Assembly: GCA_963711255.1 (NCBI GenBank)
Contig: CAVQDO010000023.1
Location: forward strand, 198,390 to 262,389
DNA: 64,000 nt
Reading direction: 5' to 3'
Source of the DNA: GCA-2746365 sp963711255
GTDB taxonomy: Bacteria; Pseudomonadota; Gammaproteobacteria; SZUA-229
Part shown: in pieces, positions 52,293 to 61,786 of the stretch
Layout of the letters: the number at the start of each line of letters is the position of its first letter
Position numbering within the stretch: position 1 is the first letter of the stretch
Translations under genes and position numbers: made by a program
The notes under the pieces: generated by a model
Database searches by the model: none
Told to the model about the DNA's origin: nothing
Seen by the model: only the letters and a program-made list of their open reading frames with translations

Positions 52293-52982
52293 ATGGGTAG
52301 TGTACAGAGCAATATTGAGATGCCTGCAGAAAATAATAAGAAAGCGCCTGCTTATATTGTGGTTGAAGGGCCAATAGGCGTTGGTAAAACAACACTGGCA
52401 AACAGGCTGGCGCGTTCATTTGACAGTGATTTGCTGCTTGAAGGCGCTGACGAAAACCCGTTTCTGGAAAAGTTTTATGACAATCCGAAAGCGGCGGCTC
52501 TGCCAACACAGTTATTTTTTCTGCTGCAGCGTGCGCGCCAGTTAAAAGCCATGAATCAGGCAGATATGTTTAACCCGGTACGAGTTGCTGATTTTTTAAT
52601 CGAGAAAGACCGACTGTTTGCCGAGTTAACCCTGGACACTGATGAACTTGATTTATACGAACAGGTTTATACCAGTCTGACCATCGATATACCGCGGCCA
52701 GATCTTGTCGTGTACTTGCAGGCACCGGTAGAAGTATTGCTTGAGCGTATACAAAAACGGGGCTTAAAACATGAACGTTATATCGAAGCGGCTTATCTGC
52801 AGCGTTTGTGTGACTCCTATATCCAGTTTTTCTACCAGTATAATAATGCGCCGTTGCTGATTGTTAATGCTGCCGATATAGATTTTGCAAATAATGAAGA
52901 TGATTATGCATTACTGCATCAGCAAATAATGGAAGTGCAGTCAGGGCGGCATTATTTTAATCCAATGAAAATATCATTATGA
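52293..52982 (+). CDS. Deoxynucleoside kinase family protein (dNK-like)
   Basis: The 229-residue P-loop kinase has EGPIGVGKTTLANRLARSFD, the DRLFAE-type DRS-like region (FLIEKDRLFAELTLDTDEL), and the lid motif LERIQKRGLKHE. It belongs to the deoxynucleoside/deoxyguanosine kinase family (PF01712). In many proteobacteria such a gene sits between folK and panB, as here. Its nucleoside preference is not determinable. The start has AGGTG at a good distance, and the 3' end overlaps panB by 4 bp. Confidence 0.9.
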   Translation: MGSVQSNIEMPAENNKKAPAYIVVEGPIGVGKTTLANRLARSFDSDLLLEGADENPFLEKFYDNPKAAALPTQLFFLLQRARQLKAMNQADMFNPVRVADFLIEKDRLFAELTLDTDELDLYEQVYTSLTIDIPRPDLVVYLQAPVEVLLERIQKRGLKHERYIEAAYLQRLCDSYIQFFYQYNNAPLLIVNAADIDFANNEDDYALLHQQIMEVQSGRHYFNPMKISL

Positions 52983-53797
52983 GTGTACACACCGACACCA
53001 GGAAAAAAGTAACGATACGTCGTTTAGCTGAGATGAAACAGGCGAAAGAAAAAATTGCCTGTTTAACGGCGTACGACGCCAGTTTTGCACATATTCTGGA
53101 GAACGCCGGTGTTGACGTTGTACTCGTGGGGGACTCGCTGGGCATGGTGATACAGGGTGAAGAAACTACATTGCCGGTATCGGTTGAAGACATGTTGTAT
53201 CACACGCAGTGTGTTGCCAGAGGACTGAATAATGCATTGCTTATTACTGACATGCCTTTCCTGAGTTTTACCTCTGTTGAAGAAGCGGTATTAAATGCCG
53301 GACTGTTTATGAAACAGGGCGGTGCGCATATGGTGAAGCTCGAAGGCGGTGTTGACCAGGCGGAAACGGTATCGGCCCTCAATAAAAATGGCATACCGGT
53401 TTGTGCACACCTCGGTCTGCAGCCGCAGTATGTGCATAAAATCGGCGGTTACCGGGTGCAGGGAAGGGAAGCAGAAGCAGCAGATAAAATGCTATCCGAT
53501 GCACTGGTATTACAAGAGGCGGGCGCCGATATGATGTTGCTGGAATGTGTGCCGCAATCACTGGCTGCTAAAATTACCGCTGCCCTGGAAATCCCGGTCA
53601 TTGGCATTGGTGCCGGTGCAGACTGTGATGGCCAGATCCTGGTGTTATACGATATTCTTGATATTAGCCTGGGTATTCGGCCAAAATTCAGCAAGGACTT
53701 TATCGCGTCATCGGGAAATATCGCGGCAGCGATTGATCAATATGTAACAGCGGTTAAGCAGGGCGAATTCCCTGCTGCTGAGCACGTTTTCAGTTAA
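52979..53797 (+). CDS. panB: 3-methyl-2-oxobutanoate hydroxymethyltransferase
   Basis: The 272-residue enzyme uses 5,10-methylene-tetrahydrofolate to make ketopantoate, the first step of pantothenate synthesis. It has VDVVLVGDSLGMVIQGEETT, the metal-binding MVKLEGG, VCAHLGLQPQYVHKIGGYRV and PVIGIGAGADCDGQILV. The length equals the usual 264-275. The ATG overlaps the stop of the kinase gene (ATGA), and panC starts 5 bp after its stop, so panB-panC are tightly coupled. Confidence 0.98.
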   Translation: MSVHTDTRKKVTIRRLAEMKQAKEKIACLTAYDASFAHILENAGVDVVLVGDSLGMVIQGEETTLPVSVEDMLYHTQCVARGLNNALLITDMPFLSFTSVEEAVLNAGLFMKQGGAHMVKLEGGVDQAETVSALNKNGIPVCAHLGLQPQYVHKIGGYRVQGREAEAADKMLSDALVLQEAGADMMLLECVPQSLAAKITAALEIPVIGIGAGADCDGQILVLYDILDISLGIRPKFSKDFIASSGNIAAAIDQYVTAVKQGEFPAAEHVFS

Positions 53798-53802
53798 ACA
53801 CG

Positions 53803-54666
53803 ATGATCGTTTGTAAAGACGTGGACAGCATGCGAACGCAACTGGCTGTTTGGCGTAACAATAATGAAAGCATTGCCTTTGTGCCAACTATGGGCAATCT
53901 GCATGCCGGACATTTATCCTTGGTTAACCTTGCACAGCAGCATGCAGATCGCGTTGTTGCCAGTATTTATGTTAACCCGCTGCAGTTTTTACCCGAGGAA
54001 GATTTTTCCAGTTATCCGCGGACACTGGATGAAGATTTAATGCAGCTCAAAGATTCAGCAGTCGACCTGGTTTTTACGCCGCATACAGAGATGATTTATC
54101 CAGCTGGTGAGCAGCGCAGCAGTTTTGTTGAAGTGCCTGTACTGTCTGACATCCTGGAAGGTGAATTTCGTCCCGGTTTTTTCAGGGGCGTTGCCACGGT
54201 GGTGTTGAAGTTGTTTAACATGGTGCAGCCCGATTGCGCGGTATTCGGCGAGAAAGATTACCAGCAGCTGCTGGTAATACGGCAGATGGTTGCGGACCTG
54301 AATTTACCGGTTACCATTATTGGTGGCGACATTAAACGCGAAGCTAATGGCCTGGCAATGAGTTCGCGCAATAACTATCTGAATGCGTCAGAACGTGAAA
54401 ATAGTCGTTACCTTTCGGCGGCATTGATGCGCTTTCAAGAGCAGATTAAACAGGGTAAGCCAGTGGAGCATGCCCGGTCTCAATGCCTGAAAGCTTTGCA
54501 AAATCAGGGTTTTGTGGTGGATTATGTTACGCTCAGGGAAACTTCGTCATTAAACGAGGTGTCGAACAGTAATATCGGCCAGTTTCAGGAGCTTATTATA
54601 CTGGCGGCGGCGAGGATGGGTAATACTCGCCTGATCGATAATGTTAAATTTAGCGTCATTCTGTGA
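53803..54666 (+). CDS. panC: Pantothenate synthetase
   Basis: The 287-residue ligase joins pantoate and beta-alanine with ATP. The HIGH-like motif is in PTMGNLHAGHLSLVNLAQQH (LHAGH), the KMSKS-like region in AMSSRNNYLN, and the pantoate site in FGEKDYQQLLVIRQMVADLN. It lies 5 bp after panB. A hairpin separates it from panD, which supplies beta-alanine, so the three genes cover the whole pantothenate branch except ketopantoate reductase. Confidence 0.98.
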   Translation: MIVCKDVDSMRTQLAVWRNNNESIAFVPTMGNLHAGHLSLVNLAQQHADRVVASIYVNPLQFLPEEDFSSYPRTLDEDLMQLKDSAVDLVFTPHTEMIYPAGEQRSSFVEVPVLSDILEGEFRPGFFRGVATVVLKLFNMVQPDCAVFGEKDYQQLLVIRQMVADLNLPVTIIGGDIKREANGLAMSSRNNYLNASERENSRYLSAALMRFQEQIKQGKPVEHARSQCLKALQNQGFVVDYVTLRETSSLNEVSNSNIGQFQELIILAAARMGNTRLIDNVKFSVIL

Positions 54667-54724
54667 ATTTATCAGAACTTCACTAAACTTGAACGTATAC
54701 CCAGTATAAAGGATAATGCAGATT

Positions 54725-54750
54725 CAGGAAGCGAATTAAGCTTCCTGTTT
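54725..54750 (+). terminator. Hairpin between panC and panD
   Basis: CAGGAAGC pairs perfectly with GCTTCCTG around a seven-base loop, followed by TTTCGTT. The T run is short, so it may be a weak terminator or an attenuator reducing panD relative to panBC. Confidence 0.5.
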
Positions 54751-54776
54751 CGTTAGAAATAAACCATTAGATATTT

Positions 54777-55157
54777 ATGGAAATTACACTATTAAAATCA
54801 AAACTTCATCAGGCAACGGTTACCTTAACTGAGCTGGAATATGAAGGTTCCTGTGCCATAGACTCCGATTTACTGGCAGCTGCCGGTATCCATGAGTATG
54901 AGCAGATCCAGATCTATAATCTAAATAATGGTAAACGCTTTACTACTTATGCGATTCAGGCGGAAGCGGGTAGTGGTGTAATTTCAGTTAATGGTGCGGC
55001 CGCGCACAAGGCCAATAAAGGTGATCGCGTGATCATCTGCTGTTATGCCAGGTTAACGCAGCAGGAAGTGGCTAATTTTAAGCCAACGCTGGTTTATCTT
55101 GATGCTGCTAACCGGATAATTCGTACTTCTAACCAGATACCGGTTCAGGTTGCCTGA
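54777..55157 (+). CDS. panD: Aspartate 1-decarboxylase proenzyme
   Basis: The 126-residue proenzyme self-cleaves between Gly24 and Ser25 (in LEYEGSCAIDSDLLAAAGI) to create a pyruvoyl cofactor, then makes beta-alanine from aspartate. Other family blocks are HEYEQIQIYNLNNGKRFTTY and AAHKANKGDRVIICCYARLT. Its length matches E. coli PanD (126). Unlike in E. coli, it is next to panC with the same orientation, probably partly separate in expression because of the intervening hairpin. Confidence 0.98.
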   Translation: MEITLLKSKLHQATVTLTELEYEGSCAIDSDLLAAAGIHEYEQIQIYNLNNGKRFTTYAIQAEAGSGVISVNGAAAHKANKGDRVIICCYARLTQQEVANFKPTLVYLDAANRIIRTSNQIPVQVA

Positions 55158-55264
55158 TAGTCGTTTGAGCAGTCGCTTTATTCGCTGTTAAGCTGTGTAT
55201 ACTTTTCCACCAGCCTGTCATCTCTACCGCTGGTCGTGATGACGGTGTCGGCTTGCTTCTGTGC

Positions 55265-55636
55265 TTATTCTGCCTTTGACTGCTGATTTTTTATATCTTT
55301 CAGCTCAGCTTCGTTATTACAAAACTCGATATTGCTAATATCAATTTCCGGCGTACTGAGTTTCTCATCACACTCATCGGTATTTTCGCAGGCTGAGCAA
55401 CTACTCATCTGTTGCTTGATTTCATTGACATTGGTCTGATAAATATACGAGGTTTTATTTATACCCAGCGCGCCAAGCATTTTACTCAGGCGCAACTGGT
55501 CGAACTGTTTTTCCAGGGAGTGGTGAAACTGACGGCCATTGATCAAATTGATCATGATGACGTAACACAGGCGCAAAATAAAATAGCTGAGCAGAAGGCT
55601 TAGTGCGCCGCCGATGATTATTGTCATAGTATCCAT
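55265..55636 (-). CDS. Hypothetical protein with N-terminal membrane helix
   Basis: I do not recognise this 123-residue protein. One membrane helix (MTIIIGGALSLLLSYFILRL, then CYVIMINLINGRQFHH) is followed by a soluble region with several cysteines. These include SCSACENTDECDEK, a CxxC-x5-C cluster, and a later Cys (IEFCNNEAEL). The cluster could bind zinc or iron-sulfur or form disulfides, depending on topology. It is transcribed toward panD, about 110 bp away. There is no strong ribosome binding site. Confidence 0.6.
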   Translation of the reverse strand: MDTMTIIIGGALSLLLSYFILRLCYVIMINLINGRQFHHSLEKQFDQLRLSKMLGALGINKTSYIYQTNVNEIKQQMSSCSACENTDECDEKLSTPEIDISNIEFCNNEAELKDIKNQQSKAE

Positions 55637-55748
55637 CGCGTGATGGTATCAATTGCTGAGTTTCAGCGATTGATATAGATCATATGACGGTGCCACTGTG
55701 TAAAAAGGTTTTCCAGGCCAAAGCCGGACTGTGGCCTGAGCGAGACAG

Positions 55749-58640
55749 TTAGCCGGTGTTTCGCATACCTGCCGCAATTGCATTAATGCTTCGCAATAGC
55801 GGGTTAAGCCACTTTTCTCGCTCGGCATCATCCAGCGATTCATCACGGTAGCGCTTGAGCAACTTCACCTGTATATGGTTTAACGGGTCAAGGTAAGGAT
55901 CACGGCGCATCAGTGATTTAGCCAGTGGTGGAATATCATCCAGCAGGTGCGTCATCTTGGATACTTTCAGGGTGATTTCCATGGTACGGTCGTGTTCATC
56001 CCGTATCATTTCGTAAATACGCTTTCCGGTGTCAGCTGAAACACATAATTCAGAATATTCTTTAGCAGTGCGGATATCGGTTTTGTACAGCGCCATCTCG
56101 GTATTACTTAACAGGGCTTTAAAATAAGGCCAGTTCTGGTACATGTCCTGCAGCTTTTGCAGGCGTGAGGCATCTTCACCAATCCATTTATTCAGTGCGG
56201 TACCAATACCGTACCATGCGGGTAGTGTCTGTCTTGCCTGCGCCCAGCCAAATACCCAGCCGATAGCACGAACTGACGATTTTGATCGGTCACCCGGTTT
56301 GCGGTGTGATGGGCGAGAGCCAATATTCATCAGGGCGATTTCACTGACTGGTGTTGCTTCATAGAAATAATCCAGGAAACCTTCGGTATTATCAGTGAGC
56401 TGCCGGTAACTGCTTTCACCGTAAGCCATGATTTCACGCATGATTGCCATATTTTCTTCGGTCGCTGTCGATTCACCCGGCAGGATCTGGTAACGGCTGG
56501 CCAGCATCAGGCCGGTAACGCCCAGCGTTAACTCGTAAACGGCTGTTTCCGGGTTGCTGTATTTATTGGATAAAACTTCGCCCTGCTCGGTGAATTTAAT
56601 CTGGCCGTGCACGGTGCCTTCCGGTTGTGACAGGATGGATTCATGAGTTGGACCGCCGCCGCGACCAATTGTACCGCCGCGACCGTGGAATAAACGGCAC
56701 TCTATCTGGTGAGCATCGGCCAGCTTGATGACTTTTTTCTGTGCTTCAAATAACTGCCACGACGAAGCCAGGATACCGCCGTCCTTACAGGAATCCGAAT
56801 AACCTAACATGACCTCCTGAAGGTTGCCGGATGCTTTCAGCAGGGTAGTATAGGTTTCGTCATCGAACAGGCGCGCCAGTACGGGTTCGATATGCTTAAG
56901 ATCTTCGATGGTTTCAAACAGTGGAGAAATACTGATTTTACAGAACCACTCATCACCGTTTTTACCGGTAAGCCCGACCAGGGTGGCAAGAAACATGACT
57001 TCTATCACGTGGCTGGCCTGGTGAGTCATGGAGATAACGTATTCGCCAAACGCACGCTCGCTGATTTCGCCATGCATTTTTTCAATGACTCTAAATACTT
57101 CCAGTGTTTCTTTATTGGCTTCAGCTAACAGGGACTGGTCAAACTCAATACCTTCGCATTGCTTTGCAATAAGTCCTGAAAGCAGGTTGATTCGCGCATT
57201 ATCATCCAGCTTTTCATAATCTAGAACATCGATGCCGTTTTCTTTATTGCTGAGTTTTAATATTTCAGCAACCGCTTCACTATGGCGGGTGGACTCCTGG
57301 CGGACATCGAGCTGCATCAGGTAAAAGCCGAATGTTTCAACAAGACGAATCAGGTCTTTAATAGCGATATCGGATATCTTGTGGTCACCGTGGCTATGTA
57401 GAGAATCACGAATCAGTATTAAATCGCTGAGGAACTCGTCTTCCGAAAGGTAAGCATGCGGATATTGAGCAATGTCAGCAGCGTCATCTGTTATCAGGGC
57501 GCGGGTTTTATCCAGGCTCTGTTGCAGGCGAAAACGCATGAAGGCAATTTTTCTCTGGTAAGGCGAATGCATATAAGACTGCGGACTACTGGAAAAAACC
57601 TCAAAACGCATATTCTCGTCTTTATTAAGGCTTTCGTAGAATTCACGGCTGGGTGTGACCAGCTGGTCAGAATGCGTCAGGTGTTTAAAGGTTATGTTTA
57701 ATCGCCTGATATATTCCTGCAATGTTGTTTTCGACTGTAAGCGTAATGCCATCACAGTCGTTTCCGGGGTAACGTTAGGATTGCCATCACGGTCACCGCC
57801 AATCCAGGAGCCAAACTTGAGAAAACTGGGAACGGTTATCGACGCACTCGGGTAGTGATCACGAATACGGTCTTCAATATTTCGATACACCACGGGTACG
57901 GCATCAAAGAGACTTTCTTTGAAATAATACAGGCCGTTTTTGATCTCGTCTCGGACCTGCGGGCGGCTTTCCCTTAGCTCATTGGTGCGCCATAAGATTT
58001 CGATATGGGTTTCCAGTTCATCAATGACGGCCTGGCGCTGGTGCTTGCCGAGGCGGGTATCGTTTAACTTGTCATTGGTTAAAAAGATACGGCGCAATGC
58101 GTACAGAATACTGCGGCGTTTGGCTTCAGTCGGGTGAGCGGTTATCACCGGGATATAAGTCAGGCGATCCAGCAATGTCTGCAGGCGTTCCGCTGACATT
58201 CCCATATCAATAAAATCACGTAATGCAGAATCGAAAGAGCCGATCCAGAGATCGTCAGCCTTGCGCATTTGCCTGCGTCGTACCTGCAGTTGAGAGGCTT
58301 CCTCGGCAACGTTTACCAGGCTGAAATAAGTACTGAATGCACGCACTACCTGGGTCAGGGTGTTTTCATCCAGTGATTCGATGAGCGCCATTAAGCGTTC
58401 TCTTTTATGCGTATCTTCTTCCTTGTGTAGCTCGATAAAGCCAACACGCAATTTTTCAACCGCATCGTAGACCTTGGCGCCGGCATTGGATAACAGTACA
58501 TTACCCAGCAGGTTGCCAAACAGTTTTACCCGTGAACGCAGCTGTTTGTCGGAGCTTGTTGTATTAAGCAAGCCGGCGAGCTTGTGCCTGGCTTCACGAT
58601 GCGTTGCATTGATCTGATTGTGCTCTGGTGTCGTATTCAT
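55749..58640 (-). CDS. ppc: Phosphoenolpyruvate carboxylase
   Basis: The 963-residue enzyme forms oxaloacetate from PEP and bicarbonate, replenishing the citric-acid cycle. The catalytic His lies in PVITAHPTEAKRRSILYALR, and the second site block is LFHGRGGTIGRGGGPTHES. Another conserved region is SRPSHRKPGDRSKSSVRAIG, and the C-terminus is the canonical MRNTG. It is longer than E. coli Ppc (883); the excess is at the N-terminus and in loops. It stands alone, divergent from pgi. Confidence 0.97.
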   Translation of the reverse strand: MNTTPEHNQINATHREARHKLAGLLNTTSSDKQLRSRVKLFGNLLGNVLLSNAGAKVYDAVEKLRVGFIELHKEEDTHKRERLMALIESLDENTLTQVVRAFSTYFSLVNVAEEASQLQVRRRQMRKADDLWIGSFDSALRDFIDMGMSAERLQTLLDRLTYIPVITAHPTEAKRRSILYALRRIFLTNDKLNDTRLGKHQRQAVIDELETHIEILWRTNELRESRPQVRDEIKNGLYYFKESLFDAVPVVYRNIEDRIRDHYPSASITVPSFLKFGSWIGGDRDGNPNVTPETTVMALRLQSKTTLQEYIRRLNITFKHLTHSDQLVTPSREFYESLNKDENMRFEVFSSSPQSYMHSPYQRKIAFMRFRLQQSLDKTRALITDDAADIAQYPHAYLSEDEFLSDLILIRDSLHSHGDHKISDIAIKDLIRLVETFGFYLMQLDVRQESTRHSEAVAEILKLSNKENGIDVLDYEKLDDNARINLLSGLIAKQCEGIEFDQSLLAEANKETLEVFRVIEKMHGEISERAFGEYVISMTHQASHVIEVMFLATLVGLTGKNGDEWFCKISISPLFETIEDLKHIEPVLARLFDDETYTTLLKASGNLQEVMLGYSDSCKDGGILASSWQLFEAQKKVIKLADAHQIECRLFHGRGGTIGRGGGPTHESILSQPEGTVHGQIKFTEQGEVLSNKYSNPETAVYELTLGVTGLMLASRYQILPGESTATEENMAIMREIMAYGESSYRQLTDNTEGFLDYFYEATPVSEIALMNIGSRPSHRKPGDRSKSSVRAIGWVFGWAQARQTLPAWYGIGTALNKWIGEDASRLQKLQDMYQNWPYFKALLSNTEMALYKTDIRTAKEYSELCVSADTGKRIYEMIRDEHDRTMEITLKVSKMTHLLDDIPPLAKSLMRRDPYLDPLNHIQVKLLKRYRDESLDDAEREKWLNPLLRSINAIAAGMRNTG

Positions 58641-58851
58641 ATGCGGTAGGGTGGGCGGTTCACAGGATTGATGTACATTATGCCGATTAAACGGTAGGCA
58701 ATTATATCGTATTTAAGAATCTGCTGATAGATGTGTGCGAAAGCTCGGTGTTGATTGTCCTATATCAACTAAAAGCAGGATAAATACCTAGAATAGAAGG
58801 GCCTTTTGAATTAGTCTTAGATGCATTGAAAATGATAACAATGTTGGTGAT

Positions 58852-60501
58852 ATGTCGAAGTTAACGGAATTTGCCTCATGGAAAGCGTTACAGGCGCATT
58901 TTGAGCAGATAAAAGATAGTCAGATGCGTGATATGTTCGAACAGGATAAATCGCGTTTTAAAAAATTCAGCACGCAGGTGGGCGATATCATGCTGGATTT
59001 CTCAAAAAATCGAATCAATGATGAGTCCTTTGGCTTATTGTGTGACCTCGCACGCGAGGCCAATGTCGAGCAATGGCGCGACCAGATGTTTGCCGGTGAG
59101 CCCATTAATATTTCAGAATTTCGCCCGGTTTTGCATACCGCACTAAGAAATCGCAGCAACAACCCGGTTTATGTCGATGGTGAAAATGTCATGCCCAGGA
59201 TTAACCGGGTACTGGCGCAGATTCGTTATTTTACCGAGCGTGTGCGCGGCGGGCATTTGCGCGGTTACAGCGGCCACCTGATCAAAGACGTTATCAATAT
59301 TGGTATTGGTGGTTCCGATCTGGGTCCGCACGTGGTCTGTGATTCGATGAAACCTTATGCGCAGCGCGGTATGAATGTGCATTTTGTGTCTAATATTGAT
59401 CCGACACACCTGACAGAAATTCTAAAATTTGTTGAACCGGAATCTACCCTGTTCATTGTTTCTTCAAAAACCTTTACCACCCAGGAAACTATGCTTAATG
59501 CACAAAGTGCACGAGACTGGTTTGTTGAAGTCACCGGCAATGAAAATGCGGTGTCGCGGCATTTTGTGGCAGTAACAGCGAACCGGCAATCGGCCGCTGA
59601 ATTCGGTATTCTGGAAGAGAATATGTTCGAATTCTGGGACTGGGTCGGTGGACGTTATTCATTATGGTCGGCGATTGGCCTGCCGATAGCGTTATATCTT
59701 GGCATGGACCGGTTTGAGGAAATGCTGGAAGGCGCGCATGCCATGGACCTGCATTTTAAAGAAGCGCCGATTGAAAAAAACATGCCGATGATTCTGGCGC
59801 TGCTCGGTGTCTGGTATAACAATTTCTTTGATGCTCAAAGCCACGCGGTGATGGCATACAACCAGTATTTAAGGCGTTTGCCGGCCTATTTGCAGCAGCT
59901 GGATATGGAAAGTAACGGTAAAACCATCAATCGTGAAGGCGAGCGGGTGGATTATCTGACCGGGCCGATTATCTGGGGAGAAACCGGCAGCAACTGTCAG
60001 CATGCCTTTTTCCAGTTGTTGCATCAGGGGACCAAGCCCGTGCCTGCGGATTTTTTGATTCCGGCGGAAAGCAGTAATCCCCTGGGCGATCAGCATTCTG
60101 TACTGCTGGCAAATTATTTTGCACAGACCCGTGCCCTGATGCGGGGTAAAACCGAAGCGGAAGCACGTGCCGAGCTTGAGGCTGAGGGAAGCTCTGAAGA
60201 TTTGATCAGGGATGTGCTGCCACACAAGGTTTTTGAAGGCAACAAACCGACTAACTCCATTCTGTTCAAAAGTCTTGACCCGAAAACGCTGGGCGCGATA
60301 CTGGCGATGTACGAGCACAAGGTGTTTGTTCAGGGCGTGATCTGGAATATCAACTCGTTTGACCAGTGGGGTGTGGAATACGGCAAACAGCTGGCGAGTG
60401 ATATTCAGCAACATTTGACCACGGGTGAGGAAGCGTCGCAGTATGACGATTCAACTAATAGTTTGATTAATTATTGTATGTCTTTGAAATTTTCTGATTG
60501 A
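58852..60501 (+). CDS. pgi: Glucose-6-phosphate isomerase
   Basis: The 549-residue enzyme interconverts glucose and fructose 6-phosphates. Its length equals E. coli Pgi (549). The signatures are GSDLGPHVVCDSMKPY, WDWVGGRYSLWSAIGLPIAL and SFDQWGVEYGKQLASDI. The catalytic Glu lies in GPIIWGETGSNCQHAFFQLL. It is convergent with queG: the stop codons are only 4 bp apart. Promoter and ribosome binding site are weak to the eye. Function certain from family motifs. Confidence 0.98.
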   Translation: MSKLTEFASWKALQAHFEQIKDSQMRDMFEQDKSRFKKFSTQVGDIMLDFSKNRINDESFGLLCDLAREANVEQWRDQMFAGEPINISEFRPVLHTALRNRSNNPVYVDGENVMPRINRVLAQIRYFTERVRGGHLRGYSGHLIKDVINIGIGGSDLGPHVVCDSMKPYAQRGMNVHFVSNIDPTHLTEILKFVEPESTLFIVSSKTFTTQETMLNAQSARDWFVEVTGNENAVSRHFVAVTANRQSAAEFGILEENMFEFWDWVGGRYSLWSAIGLPIALYLGMDRFEEMLEGAHAMDLHFKEAPIEKNMPMILALLGVWYNNFFDAQSHAVMAYNQYLRRLPAYLQQLDMESNGKTINREGERVDYLTGPIIWGETGSNCQHAFFQLLHQGTKPVPADFLIPAESSNPLGDQHSVLLANYFAQTRALMRGKTEAEARAELEAEGSSEDLIRDVLPHKVFEGNKPTNSILFKSLDPKTLGAILAMYEHKVFVQGVIWNINSFDQWGVEYGKQLASDIQQHLTTGEEASQYDDSTNSLINYCMSLKFSD

Positions 60502-60505
60502 AGAT

Positions 60506-61588
60506 TTAGTTTTGATGCTGATTTATGGCCCACTCGATATGCTCTGTTAGCATGGTATCTTGCGCTTTTTCAGCATCCTGTTTTCGCTGCATTAAAGCAG
60601 TAATAATTTTTTCGGATGTGGGCGCATTTCCCAGGGCGACGGCAATGTTTCTTAACCAGCGCTGATGGCCAATTCTTCTTATTGCTGAGCCTTCGGTATT
60701 ATTTAAAAATTCTTCTTCTGTCCAGGCAAACAGTTCCAGCAGGCCGGGAGCATCCAGTGGCTGACGGGCAAAAAAGTCCGGTTCCGCGGTGGGCTCCGAA
60801 AAGCGGTTCCAGGGGCAGCATAACTGGCAGTCATCACAGCCGTAAATACGGTTGCCCATGGCTTTGCGAAACTCGACGGGTATGCTGCCGTGCAGCTCTA
60901 TCGTCAGGTAGGATATGCAGCGCCTGGCATCGACTTTGTAGGGTGCTACAATCGCCTGCGTTGGGCAGATGTCGATACAGGCGGTACAGGTACCGCAGTG
61001 GTTTTGAGGGTTTTCAGGCGTCACCGGTAATGGCAGGTTGGTATAGATTTCGCCAAGAAAAAACCAGGAACCGGCTTTCTGATTAATCAGGTTGCTGTGT
61101 TTTCCGATCCAGCCAAGGCCGGATTTTTCAGCCAGCGCTTTTTCCAGTACCGGGGCACTGTCAACAAATACGCGGTAGCCGAAATCGCTCACTTCAGTGT
61201 TTATTTTATCGACCAGTTTCTGCAGGCGTTTGCGCATGACTTTATGGTAATCGCGACCCAGCGCATAGCGTGAGATAAAACCCAGTTCCGGCGTTGCCAG
61301 CACCGCATCCGACAGTTCACAGTCTGGCGGCATGTAATCCATGCGCACCGAAATGACCCGGCAGGTATCGTCAACCAGCTGTTCCGGGTGGCTGCGTTTA
61401 CTGCCATGTTTTGACATGTAAGCCATTTCGCCATGGAAATCGGCAGCCAGCCATTCGTTTAGATAATCCTCATGTTTACCCAGTTCGATATCGCTGACGC
61501 CCAGCTGTTGAAATCCCAGTTCTTCAGACCACTGGGTTATTTGTTGTAGGAGTTGAGTGTAATCTATGTTGTCTGAGATTTTAGGCAT
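60506..61588 (-). CDS. queG: Epoxyqueuosine reductase QueG
   Basis: The 360-residue iron-sulfur and cobalamin-dependent enzyme reduces epoxyqueuosine to queuosine in tRNA. Two [4Fe-4S] clusters are marked by CGTCTACIDICPTQAIV and CDDCQLCCPWNRF, plus CISYLT. The upstream block KSGLGWIGKHSNLINQKAGS and the N-terminal ELGFQQLGVSDIEL are typical. The C-terminal HEAT-like part has RWLRNIAVALGNAPTSEKI. With queD in this window, two steps of the queuosine path are present. It is convergent with pgi. Confidence 0.96.
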   Translation of the reverse strand: MPKISDNIDYTQLLQQITQWSEELGFQQLGVSDIELGKHEDYLNEWLAADFHGEMAYMSKHGSKRSHPEQLVDDTCRVISVRMDYMPPDCELSDAVLATPELGFISRYALGRDYHKVMRKRLQKLVDKINTEVSDFGYRVFVDSAPVLEKALAEKSGLGWIGKHSNLINQKAGSWFFLGEIYTNLPLPVTPENPQNHCGTCTACIDICPTQAIVAPYKVDARRCISYLTIELHGSIPVEFRKAMGNRIYGCDDCQLCCPWNRFSEPTAEPDFFARQPLDAPGLLELFAWTEEEFLNNTEGSAIRRIGHQRWLRNIAVALGNAPTSEKIITALMQRKQDAEKAQDTMLTEHIEWAINQHQN

Positions 61589-61614
61589 GTTTGTTAGTTT
61601 ATATTAAAGGTCTG

Positions 61615-61736
61615 AAGTTGGCAGTTATCAGTTGGCAGTCGGCAGAAAAAGCCAGGAAAATTAAAAAACAGACTGACTTGTTGATTACTAAATTTTGATT
61701 TTTGCTGACAACTGCTAACTACCTACTGCTAACTAA
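61615..61736. repeat. Imperfect palindrome upstream of gltX, family C copy 1
   Basis: The left arm AGTTGGCAGTTATCAGTTGG plus CAGTCGGCAG and the right arm CTGACAACTGCTAACTACCT plus ACTGCTAACT form an imperfect inverted repeat around an AT-rich spacer. It lies in the queG-gltX gap. A related but smaller copy follows gltX. Confidence 0.75.
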
Positions 61737-61786
61737 CGCCTTTTATACTAAAATAACGCCCCGATTCAATCATCAGTAATATTTTT

